Positions 35,779-46,507 of a DNA stretch of 64,000 bases are shown here, piece after piece. This stretch comes from Taxawa tesnikishii (nom. ined.). Taxonomy: Eukaryota; Ascomycota; Dothideomycetes; Dothideales. Both the position numbers and the translations under genes were made by a program. Each line of letters opens with the position of its first letter. Within the stretch, counting starts at the first letter, position 1. The notes beneath the pieces were generated by a model that made no database searches, had not been told where the DNA came from, and saw only the letters and a list, made by a program, of their open reading frames with translations. The stretch is from the NCBI GenBank assembly GCA_030247885.1, contig JAPDRO010000002.1, positions 1,860,001-1,924,000 on the forward strand, in the 5' to 3' direction.

Positions 35779-36222
35779 TATCGAACAATGTTAATACCCC
35801 TCGTCACGACCACGCATTCTTGGTTCTGTTTGGCCCACCGAAAAGCGGGATGGGAAGGCGATGGATTCGTGAATTTTCGAAACTTTGCGCCATCTGCGCT
35901 TGAACGCTCCAAAAAAGTAAAGAAGAAAAAGAACCCGGTAAAAACGCCTGGCGGATGGAACGACGACAAGGCCCCAGGACCAACCGGTAGATAACCCCTG
36001 GGCCACCACAGAACACGCACCACCCACCCTTCCCTCCCCCTCCCCCTTTCCGTCTATATGCGTGCGCTGCCATACCTATCAAGACGAACCTCCAATCTCG
36101 GCAGCTCCATTGCACACATGGCACATGCAACCAGACTCGAGCCAGCAAGATACGCGCTACACAACGTGATCCGCCACTGAGACAATTGTTCACAAGGATG
36201 GTATATACTCGGCATACGGCGA
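35779..36222. other. Intergenic, convergent 3' ends
   Basis: This 444 bp region has no gene seen. It includes pyrimidine-rich stretches (CCTTCCCTCCCCCTCCCCC). Confidence 0.5.
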
Positions 36223-37892
36223 TCAACGCTTCTCGAACGCCTGGGGCGCGACAACGACCACGACGACCAGACTGGTGATGATGAGGGCCGCCGACAGGGC
36301 CGAGACGAGGATGATGCTCCCCGCGACGCCGGGAACTTGCCGCGGATCACGTAGTGCTGGCTCTCGAAGTATCGATGGAAGCCCAGGAGGAGGATCAGGA
36401 TCGCTTTTTCGACGTCTTTTCGTCAGTCGTCTGTACGGCATGTACCTTTGTCGAGAAGCACTCTCGGAAAGAGGGGTTTGGGAGGGAAGGAAGGGAGGAA
36501 GCAACAGAGGAGGGGGTGGGGGAGGAGGGGCGGGGTCGGGACTTACAAATTCCGAGGAACGTCGCTCCGAGCGGTTTGCCGACGTGTCGGAGCCGCGTCT
36601 GGTCGGCGAGAGGGGTTACGCTGGAATCTGTCCCGTCGGTGCTGCGGAGCGATGTGTTGAGCCGGAAGAGTTGTGTGACGGCTATGCCGATGGAGGCGAA
36701 GGAGAGGGATGTGCGGAGCCAGGCGAGGAACGTACGTTCTATACAGGGCAAGGTTAAGATTCAAGTTCGGTTTTTACGGGAGCAACGTGCGAGAGGGCTA
36801 AGAGGAAGAGGTGTTGACGGGGGTTGTTGGTTTTCGGAAAAGCTGGAAAGGCGTAAAAAGGTGCGGGTGCACAAGATAGAGACGTACCGAGCGCCAGATG
36901 ATCTCTCGCAACACTGCCTTTGTTCTCCAGTTCGACACTGCCGTACTTTTCCACTAGACTCCTCCACCAACTCTCACGCTCGTTTTCTTCCTCCTCTGCT
37001 CCATCCGAGCTCCTCGTCTGACTCCGTCTCCTGTCGACTCCAGTCGTTCCAACACCAGCACCAGCACCAGCACCCGTTCTCCTACCCTCTCCCGCCCCTT
37101 TGGAGAAGCTGCTTTTCCTCCTCCTCTGCACAGGGCTGAGATCCCCACTCGTCCTGCGCGGTCCTTCTTCCTCGGCTGCACCATCGTACTCGTCCAATCC
37201 GGCGTCCTCGGTTCTCGAGGTCGTGGTTGAGCCGTAGCCGGCCAGGCTCCGTCGGAAGATGGCCGTGTTTTCGTCCGCGCTGCTCTCGGCTTCTCTCTCC
37301 TCGCTCACGCGGCCGTTCCGCGGTGACGCCGTGGGCGATCCCCGCGAGCGTGCCATTAGGTAGCTCCCCACCCGCTCCGGGCGAGGGCTGGACTGCGTGC
37401 TGGGGTGGAAGGTTACGCTGCGTTGGCGCGAAGGCACGGCAGATGTCGCTGCGGCCGAGAAGCTGGATCGGTTGCTGTTGTCCTTGTCTTTGGGACGGTC
37501 GGGGCTCTTGGGCGATTGAGCAGCCGACTTGGACGATTCCTGGAGTGAGCCGGAGCTGCTTTTCCCGGCTAATGGGAGTGGAGGATGGCCTTCTGTTTCT
37601 GTTCTCTCGGCCGTGTCCTGCTTACTGCTCGTAGGGGGTCGGCTTGCTTGATGCTGCCACCAGGGCTTTCGTCTGCCGAAGTAGAGGTATCTACATGGGG
37701 GATCTGTCTATCGCTAGACCAACGATGGAAGGCAGGGAGTGGGGTAGAAAGCTTGTCGATCGTGCGTTCAGAGGCGGCAGCAGGGCCGGGGCGTGGTGTG
37801 ATCAGGGAATCCTCAGAGTCCGAGCCGTCGCACCCTTGGGAATGCGTATCTTCCCCTGCAGAATTGGAAACGGGAGAGCAGGGGAGCGGCAT
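36223..37892 (-). CDS. DUF202 membrane protein with long disordered N-terminus
   Basis: About 459 residues in three exons (36888-37892, 36547-36738, 36223-36403; introns 149 and 143 bp). The first ~300 residues are low-complexity (Ser, Arg, Glu, a GAGAGAG run). The last ~150 are a DUF202 (PF02656, YidH-like) domain: [20 protein letters not shown] with a helix, then [19 protein letters not shown], then a terminal helix [19 protein letters not shown]. The core element RTFLAWLRT is rebuilt by splicing across 36738/36888. Similar domains occur in VTC polyphosphate proteins, but no SPX or VTC catalytic part is seen here. Two missing bases are inferred, at the G run 37634-37638 and the C run 36319-36322. 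With them the start at 37892 and the stop are in one frame. Confidence 0.85.
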
Positions 37893-38633
37893 GGTGGGCT
37901 AGCTATATCCTTCCTTAAGCTTTCAAGGGAGGATCGGATGTCGCAATTGAGGGTCTACTGGAGGAGCCTAGCTCGACGGCGATGGCGTCCTTGCGGGACG
38001 AGTAAAACAAAAACGGTCCTTGGTATGCAGGGCTTTGCGGCTGGCCAAGTACCGAAGTCGGTATAGAGGTAAAACGAAATGAATACGAGCAGTTTATTGG
38101 CTACAGCTAAGTGTCAAAGCGGTAGTAAGAGTACCTGTTGATCCAGATCGGAGGTGAGATCATGACGGGATGGCGTTGTTACTTCTGCTCTGCTTGCAGA
38201 CGATGCTCTGCGAGCGGAAGCGGCAGCGGCAGCGGCAGTGGCTGTAGCAGTGGCTGTAGCAGTGAGGTGTTCGGGTGAGAGCGAGGAGAGATGAGGTGCT
38301 CGAGAGTCGAGGTTACGTGCGCGCTAGGACGCAGTTCTCAGGGTCTTCCTGCACGTTGGAGAACGTGCGCAACGTTGAGCGGGGCGATCGAACGAGCTAT
38401 CCTCAAAAGAGCCTCGGACCAGTTCCATAACAGCTTCCTTTAGAGACACAAAGGTGCTCAACATACAGTACACGGTAACGTCAAGGCACGCGAGCAAGGC
38501 AGCTCGGTCTAGTATGTATGTATGTGTAGTAATGTACAGAATCACAGGTTGTACCACTTAGGTACGGGGCCCAAGACCAAAAACGCCACGCTATAGGTCA
38601 CTTCCGTGCATCTAACACCAGATCCGAGCAAGC
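37893..38633. other. Intergenic, upstream of DUF202 gene
   Basis: This 741 bp region lies between same-strand genes. No gene is supported; it carries a GC-rich tandem repeat at 38214-38261. Confidence 0.5.
38214..38261 (+). repeat. Compound tandem repeat
   Basis: Roughly four AGCGGC/AGCGGA units pass into two copies of a 12-bp unit, TGGCTGTAGCAG. Confidence 0.8.
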
Positions 38634-40255
38634 TCACTCGTCGTCCTCGTCCTCCTCCTCATCTTGCTTGCCCGACTTCTTGTTTGTCATATCCCTCTTC
38701 TTCCTCTCCTTCCTCAAAGCCTCAGCCACCTTCTCGTCCAACTCGTCCTTCCTCTCATCCCAGTCGACGTCGTACTCCTCCGCCACAAGCTTGATCTCTC
38801 TGCGCAGCCGGTTTCCTTCCTCGATCAGGTTCTCCCATCTGGGAAGGTCGAACCCGCGCTGCTCGTACAGCTTGCTCTGGCGTCTGCTAACCGTGAAGTT
38901 CATCGCCGACCGGTAGCTCACCTCGCGGTTGTGGTACAGGAACCACATGTAACCTCCAATCAGCGTCGACAGACCGACCAGGTAGGTCACGGGTTCCATC
39001 ACATCCCAGCCCAATTCCGTCTCGAACGTAAGCCGGTATACGAGGTACCACCAGCCGACGAGGACCGCGAAACCGCCCTGCGCGACACGCTTCGCGCCCC
39101 GGTGAGCCAGCGTATCGCACTCCTTCTTCAGGTCGGCGAGGTCCGCGATCTGCTTGCTGGTCTTGCGCAGCCGCATGCGGAGGTAGTACGTTCTGTCCTG
39201 GAATGACGGAACGGCGATGTAAATAGGCGCGGGCGCACCCTCAACATCAACACTGAACTCTTTCCCACGTGCGGCGTCACGGATGAAGTCACCAATCTCA
39301 GTACTAGGGCTCCAGCGCACGAAGTTGGGGTGATCTGGATCAGGCTGGATCTTGTCGGCTCTGTCGGTCTTGCCAGCCTCGCTCTTAGCCTCCTTTGTCG
39401 AGCCGAGTTTCCCTGTACGCACTTTGTGCCCGTTCTCCAACATATAGTCGGTCGAAGAACTGTCGAATTCTTCTTCGTGTGGAGGCTGAGAGTCCGTATC
39501 GCGCCGCTGCGAGGTGCTCAGCCGGTCCGCTGCCAGCGCGTCTTCGCCAGAATCTTGTGCTCGGAAGTAGCTGGCAATGGTCAATACATTGCCCTAGTTC
39601 TGAGCGGAGTGTGTCACGTACACTGATGGTATCCTCTCCCTGTCACCGTCTCTGATGGTGGGAAGCTCGGACTGAATCAGCCGCTCGAGATATGACAGTG
39701 GCTGTTGTGGGTGCACAAGAAGGGCGAGAGGCTCCACGTCCTTACGATCGTTGTTGAAGTCGCGTGTGGTCAGTGGCAAGATGAGCTTCAGCATCCGTGA
39801 GGGTGTAGTCAGGAGCTTGCCTGTTGTCGCTATCAGCTACTGATTCCTGAGGGATCGTGTTCGCACGCTTCCTACTCACCTTTCGTCATGGCGCCAGCAG
39901 ACCTCTGCCTCGCGACAGGAGGCTTGTCACTACCTTCCCTCATCCACGGCGATCGCATCTGCTTTTCCTTGCTATCCTGAACCGTCTTCTCATAGTGCTC
40001 CTTCTCTTCTTGTGTGACGTCCTGGCTCAACTTGTGTGCCGGCTGCCCGTGGGCGCCTGCTTCGATCTGTGGGCCTTGGTCAGGATTGAGTGTGACCGAG
40101 CGACATGAGGATATTGTGAAGGCGCGTCGCGCTTGTCTGGCAAGATGGCGCTGTGTAGAAGATGGCTTGATGGCTCGCCGTCCTTGTAATAAAGTGCAGG
40201 CCTTGTGTGTCTTGGGCGCAGCCTGAGCCACGAGCCTAAACAACAGCGGCTCCAT
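38634..40255 (-). CDS. MCU: Mitochondrial calcium uniporter (MCU)
   Basis: A 503-residue pore protein in three exons (39880-40255, 39622-39820, 38634-39570; introns 59 and 51 bp, phases agree without correction). An arginine-rich, acid-free N-terminus with [11 protein letters not shown] is a typical mitochondrial presequence. Two coiled-coil segments flank two membrane helices: [18 protein letters not shown] (about 358-375) and [17 protein letters not shown] (about 388-404). Between them is WDVMEP (380-385), the Ca selectivity loop; animals have WDIMEP. The C-tail is very acidic (EEDEDDE). It transports Ca into the matrix across the inner membrane. Fungal MCU usually works without the EMRE subunit. 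Confidence 0.96.
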
Positions 40256-40696
40256 GATAGAGACAGGATTGGCGACTCGGGATGTGTTACTGTCGCATGC
40301 CAGCAAGGAAGCTCAACTGAACGACACGCGATCAGATCTGTCAAAGCACATGCTCTGCATGCGCTGTTACCAACTTTCCAGGTTGGGCAACGCCAAGGCA
40401 ACGCGAACTGACAGCGGTTTGACGTCACAGTCAATATTGATTACCCCTTTCGTTCCAGGTTCTCGGGTTCCGCCGCCCGAAGATGGACTAACCGCTTTGG
40501 ACAAAATTGCTCAACTTGACTTTGAACTTTTTCGGTAAAATTGATGGAGGTTAAGACCACGACCACTGCTTCGAGTGTTTTTAGATAGACTGATCCCCAA
40601 GAGAACGTTTCTGAAGACGTACTGCCTTCGTTAAGATTTGGTCCCGCCTTAGGAAAGATCACGCCTCGAGACTGCGAGAGACATATCCGTTTCAGA
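40256..40696. promoter_or_regulatory. Divergent intergenic region, MCU and SET gene
   Basis: This 441 bp region lies between two divergent starts. No gene is seen. Confidence 0.5.
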
Positions 40697-42794
40697 ATGG
40701 AAGCTTTAGAGCAATGGTTCAAGGACAACGGAGGGTATTTGCACCCCTCCGTCCATCTTGCCCGCGATGAAGAGCATGGTGTGCACTTCCGCGCTTTTGC
40801 CTCGTTGGGTCCGGGAACGCACATTCTGACCGTGCCGCATCATCTTGCGTTGTCCAACTTGAACGCGCAGGTAGATGACGCTTTTACGGTCTTTAAGTCA
40901 AAGGCAAACTCGTTTACCGTGGAAGCGTTGAGCTTCTTCTATTTGATGGCTCAATGGCTGAACAAGGAGAAGTCGTTCTGGAAACCGTACCTCGAAGTGC
41001 TGCCGAGTCCTGAAGAGGGTTATGGTACGCCGTTCTGGTTCGGAGATGATGATTTGCTGTGGTTGGAAGGCACCGATCTTGCTCCGAGTTTTGTTGGAAG
41101 GAGGGACATCTGGCAGAGGTATTGGAGAGAAGGTGTACGAGTTCTGAAAGAAGCCGGTACGGACACTAGCGGATATACATGGTAAGTCAATGCATTTTCG
41201 ACTATTATTTCGGTGAGAAAAGCATCATAGATCACGCGAACCTAGCCGTGAGGTTTTATAACGGTGAGCCCTTTCTACTTATGCCAAAGGAAAGAAGCCA
41301 AACCGGTCGAGCACTTCTGTTCGAATGAACAGTACATATCTATTGCTGAGTTCTGGAGAAGCACGCTGACGTCGCGACAAGGGAACTATTCAAGTGGGCC
41401 GCCACTGTCTTCACTTCCCGTAGTTTCAACGGGAACGCCATCCGTCCACAAGACAGCAGATATTGGCCCGCTTACAAGCATGGTCCGCAAGGCCGACAAA
41501 CCGTCTTGCTTGATTTGTCTCATGCACCAGAGGATCGAAAAACATTCTCTGTGCTCTTTCCACTTATGGATATAGGAAACCACAACCCAATCGCCAAGGT
41601 GGACTGGACTTACGATCCTGGGCGCTTTAGCCTGACCGTTCAAGACGAGATTGCCAAAGGAGAACAGGTCTTCAACAACTACGGACCCAAAGGCAATGAT
41701 GAGCTACTGATGGGCTATGGGTTTTGCATCACGGACAATCCTCACGATTGTGTGCATCTAGCCATGAGACAGCCTCAGCCCGGATTGCAAGAGATGCTAC
41801 GAACCAGCCGTCTGGGATACTTCAAGACTTCCGGAGAATGGAACACTGAAGCCGCGACATTCAAGCTTGTACGCTCCCAGGTGTTGCAAGCAGTATCGCA
41901 AGAGAGTACTCCATCTCAAATATGGGATGCCATCCCCGTACCTCTTGCGGAATTCTTCTGCTACAACGTCCAGCTGGAGCGGGGCCATACTATCTTGCCG
42001 ATTGGAGATCCACAACAGTACCTCTATCACGGCTGGGGTAGACGCTTGCTTCCACGCATGGCGTATCATATGCTGATGGCTCTCGTGCCCAAGACCACCA
42101 AATTGGCACAATCGACGACTACACTGCCGTCCACTCCACAGAACCCAAGACAAGCCAACGCCAAGATCTATCGCGACGGTCAGTACGAGATCCTGGACGC
42201 CGTGCAAACTAGCCTGGCTCGGTTTGTCAAGTCCCTGCGGCCTGCAGAGGGTCCTGTGCCTGGCCCCGCTGTGTGGAAACTAGAAGAGGTATTTGACGTC
42301 TGGAAAGCCGAATCGCCTGATTTGCACAAGTCATTTACGGCGGGGATGAAGAAATTCTTGGGCACGAGCAAGCTGAGCAAGCTGCCGGATACCGATCAGG
42401 AGGAGCAAGTCTGGGTTCTCTGGCTTTGCTTTCTCGTCTTGAATTCTGAACCGGCTGCCGCTGAATCGGACACGTCTGACGTTAGTGGCACGGTACGCAA
42501 GTGGCAAGTCAGCCTTGAAGCAGAGTACGGAGATCCGAGAACGGGCCTGGCCGGGGCGGGGAGAGTGACGAAGAGGAAGATGAAGAGGATGAGCAAGCAG
42601 CGTTCTACAAGAGTTGTGTCAGAAGAGCGGCTATGTTCCTCCCTGGATCTGTTTGGACGAAGCCTGGGTGGAGTACCGATCTGATCTTGGACTGGGGTGT
42701 CAAAATAATGAACTCTCAAGGCACGCTGATGAGATTTGATGAAGGTGGCGTGGAGGATGTGCGATACGTCCTGTATCTGCACGTTGATGAATGA
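40697..42794 (+). CDS. SET-domain protein lysine methyltransferase (Rubisco-LSMT/SETD family)
   Basis: About 632 residues. Exons are 40697-41181 and 41382-42794; the 200 bp intron may hide a small extra exon. The split SET domain shows EEHGVHFRAFASLGPGTHIL (start), FPLMDIGNHNPIAKVDW (NHxP motif) and VFNNYGPKGNDELLMGYGF (AdoMet/substrate site). A helical region like the Rubs-subs-binding domain follows. Known relatives (yeast Rkm1-4, SETD3, SETD6) methylate ribosomal proteins, actin or transcription factors in the cytosol or nucleus; the substrate here is unknown. As written the frame ends at 42684. One more G in the run 42558-42561 gives an acidic stretch (ESDEEEDEEDEQ) and a conserved-looking end (FYKSCVRRAAMFLPG) to the stop at 42794. 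Confidence 0.9.
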
Positions 42795-43265
42795 TCTAGG
42801 TAGTAGCTACATGCTTCCTACCTTAGCGTGTTGTGTCAATTTGACCGTCGCAAGCGGGAACGGGTTAGATCCACCTGTCGACGGAGCGCTACGAGGCCGT
42901 TGTCCGTAAGTGATGGCTGAAGAACCCCAAAAACTCTGAACAATGGGTCAACACCCAAAACTGTACAAATAGTCAACATTAAAGCCTTTATCACGTCCAT
43001 CCCTCTCCCTCCATCCGTTGTCTCCAGTGCCTGGGGCCGCACGAAAGCCCAACGCCACCTACGCCTCAACAATCACCTATGAATCATCATGGTTAGAATA
43101 AACTTTGCAAGAAGGGAGGAAGAGCAGCAGCGAAAGCTCCCAAGTGCAGTGGCTACGAACGGCTAGAGAGACACGACGCCCAGCTCTGACAGCTCTACTG
43201 TCACCCCGCCCAGCTCCACTTCTGAAGGCAACACGGCTTCCGACTTCACACACAGAAGTTCAAAC
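42795..43265. other. Intergenic
   Basis: No supported gene. An open stretch rich in Ser and Thr (43187-43265) runs in frame into the F-box-like motif of the next entry and may be its original N-terminus. Confidence 0.4.
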
Positions 43266-44609
43266 ATGCTCCGCTGCTACTTCCTCGAGCTGCCGCCAGA
43301 GCTCCGAGAGATGACAAACCGCGAGCTCCTCGTTTCCGCGTCGCGCGTGTCAATCAGGGATTGGTACCGGCTAGGTGTTCCTAATTCCGCCGGAATACCT
43401 CTGCCGTATCGAGCAGGACTAAGTATCGACCGCTACGTACGTCTCCTCATCACTTGGAAAGGCGGCGTGTAAGAGCTAAGCTCATAGTTACCTACCCCGG
43501 TGGTACTTGCGTCGCGCGTAAGTGTTTTCTCTAGTCGTAGGAAACCTTTTAGGAACACAGGCAGGTACTGCTTAGATGCACCTAGCACGTTCGCGACACT
43601 GAGGGGCCTGATCGGCATTGCAATATTGGACGATGAGTGCCATTGCACTACGGAGAGAGGTGAGGCTTAAGCTTCAGAGCACGTCTAAGAAACGTTCGGT
43701 CACTAGCCGTTTGTGGTAAGGCTCCCGTTCGTGATCAGCCCTACGCTCACCGTGCTCAGGTTTTCGGAGTTGTGATTATCAGAAAGGTGAACTGCAGCTC
43801 CTTTAGGAAATCCATTCTCCTTGACAGAATCGCTGAACTGACCGGCCAGAACAGTTGGCCCGAGACTCGTCTCGATCTGGCTTTTGCAACTGCTTTTCGA
43901 AAACCACATCTATCTCGTGAATGTTTTACAAATCATGTCCGATGCCTGGTCCGGAAATGCCATAGCACCAAAAGGCGTCGCAGAAGACGGGCTGCCACCC
44001 TGAAGAGGCGCAGGCACTAGAAGACTATCTTCGAGCACGTTACTACGGACCAAGCTGCGGTACGGATAGCCAGGTCCACAGAACAGAGCTCCGACCCATA
44101 CGGTTGGTTGCCCAGTTCATGGGGTATGCTATGTGACGCACTGCTCGAGATTCCAGATTCCCAACCCAGAACCATCCGGCTGCTACAAGCAATCAAGAAA
44201 AAGATAGCACCCTATGTGACAAGCATACTGTTACAGCAGCTATGGCACGACCCGTCTTCTTTCGGTCACCAGTGGCATGATCATAAGTAGTGGTACCACC
44301 AGAACCAGTGGCACAGTCAGACAGACAGATACGCTTCGAAGGTGAAGCGGGCCGAAAAAGAGCGCATCGTCAGGGATGAGGCGCAACTAGCAATTTGCGG
44401 TCCCCGGTGTTGTAGAAGACACTTTGTACTGGGTCCGCGAGAGACTCTGCGATACATTGGAAGATGAAAATGCTGTGATAGATGGGGAGATGCCCGCGGT
44501 GAAAGCATGGCTGGAGGTCGCAAGACTCCAGCTCTATGTTGAGGCTAGGGAAGGTCATGATATCTATATGCTATGGTCTGGCAAGTATTTCACAGAAGGC
44601 ATTGAATAA
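43266..44609 (+). pseudogene. Decayed F-box-like gene
   Basis: The opening FLELPPELREMTNRELLVSA has the shape of a fungal F-box-like or 2EXR-like start. Coding-like pieces follow in changing frames: one near 44000-44130 (EEAQALEDYLRARYYG), one near 44133-44390 (IRLLQAIKKKIAPYVTSILL, then YASKVKRAEKERIVRDEAQ) and a last one at 44400-44609 (MPAVKAWLEVARLQLYVEAR) with a natural-looking stop. Between them are an in-frame TAG at 44288-44290 and several frame changes. Unlike the other broken frames here, single run-length fixes do not mend this one, so real decay is likely. No function can be assigned. Confidence 0.45.
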
Positions 44610-46507
44610 GGAAGGATGTTTTATTCGCAGAAGGATTGTCGTGCGTTTTGGCAGGAAAGTGATGGTGTGAGCTAAGAACGATGGCAATTCTGGATGCAGC
44701 GTGTGATGAATATGCAGCACGATAAGGGTTTGATAGAAGGGACAGGAAAGGCTGCCTCTGGGGCAATCAGTGCAGTGAAGGCGAGCCAACGGTAGGCCAA
44801 GTTGGTGGTAACCTCCGTAAATTCCTGTCCGATACTGGTCGTTGCCAAAAACATCTGCCCTGCAGTGGTCCGAGCACGACATCTGCACCATGAGTCCCCA
44901 ACGTGCATCAAAGGAGGCCAGCATGAGGCAGGAACGACGTGGCAATCGCCGATTCTCAGGCAAACATCAGAGCCAAGCTGACAGGTCTATCAACTATCCG
45001 AACGACCCACCAGACGATCCGGGCGACGACTGAAGCGGCCTCGTGACTATCCCACGGCGTTCACCGCACGAGATCCAGGCGCTGCTGCTGCCCCATTTTA
45101 GGCCCACTGGATGAAGAGCAGCACGGCGTTGACGTTACGCGCGATGCTGAGGTTACTTGAAGATGACAAGATGCTTGTGTGGATGGAACCACGGTCAGCG
45201 GCACGGGTGAGGCCGTAGCGCGTCTCGAACGCGTATGTCTATGTCAAAGCGCTTGCATCGGGAGGCTGACGGAGAGTGTCGAACAAGGCTGAAGAGGCGG
45301 GAGTCGAGGAGTATGAAGGGGCGAAAAAGAATACAGGGCCTCGTCAGCTCCCTACTACATGTGCTAGTCCTGCGCTCTTGAATCGAAACGAAGCGGCTTT
45401 GGTTACAATGATGAACCAAAACCATCGCTTGAAAAGCGGTTCATGGCTTATGGACCGCAGCGACATCGGTCATGCAAATGGCGGGTTACCCGCGGTTTCC
45501 CCATCTGAGCCTCCATAGCCAGGGCCTCCATAGCCAGTTTTCATAAAGTTCCTCCGCGTAGTGGGGATTGTATGGAGCAATGTCTGGGCGGAAAAGACAA
45601 TGCGTCGCTCCCACTTGTATTCTTTCAGCGTAGCATAACAATTAGAGGTCGAAAGAAAACTGTCGGCGTTTGAAACTGGTTCGCTTTACCGAGAGCCCTA
45701 ATGCATCGGCCAGCCACGCGACAAGTAACATGGAAGTTCCCAACGGGGCCTTGCGTGGAGCTCCAGAAACCACCTCCTCCACAGTTCTCCTCATCTCGCA
45801 TGTTTTACCGAGGTACTGGGACTTGAGAACGATGATCTTCGCACCGACAAGCAGGGTGTGCTCTGACACCCACTCTCCAACCAATGGCCATTCGTGCGAA
45901 TTCCGACTTTCTGCCGTCGCTACCGCTGGTCTACGCTAGCATCAGAGGTGTCTCTCTCTCGGATAGCCAGACTTAACTCTATATCGCACTCCAGACTCAA
46001 TGTTGAACATGAGTCGAAGCGCAAGGCGGAAGTATATGACAAATGGTACTAGCGTTGGACGTTGACGGTCCGTGTACTCACGCTGCTTCTTGTCCTCCAA
46101 ACAACGTCGAGTGGGTGTATCACTTCTACGCGATACCCACACACGAGCCGTAGTTAACCCGGTGCTGCTCCTCAATGGTCCGAAACGGCGAATCTTCGGT
46201 ACCTGCCCCATCATCGGCAGCATTAGCTCCAACTTTCTTGAACCTTTGCGGGGTGATTTACCTTAGCCTTCAAGCTTCACCTGCGATCGCCCGTGTTCGT
46301 TCATCTTGGCTGACAAGTTGGCTTAAAGCATGGAGCATCGACGCCGTCTCAGGCAGATGGGAGCGGCATTGTGCCTGTCCCGTGGCCTGTAATTGGGGGG
46401 CATGCTTGTATACTATAAAGTCAATCCCTCGCTGCGCATCGAGCTGAAAATCATACAGTTCCCAGGCATTCCAGAGACTTTGACTCGCCAATCACAGGCT
46501 TTCCAGG
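44610..46507. other. Gene-poor region with coding-like fragments
   Basis: I can support no complete gene in this 1.9 kb. On the minus strand, a stretch near 46140-46250 (KVGANAADDGAGTED, EEQHRVNYGSC) and the 80-residue frame 45642-45884 (VSEHTLLVGAKIIVLKSQYL) look coding-like. They do not join by obvious introns and match no family I know. Confidence 0.3.
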
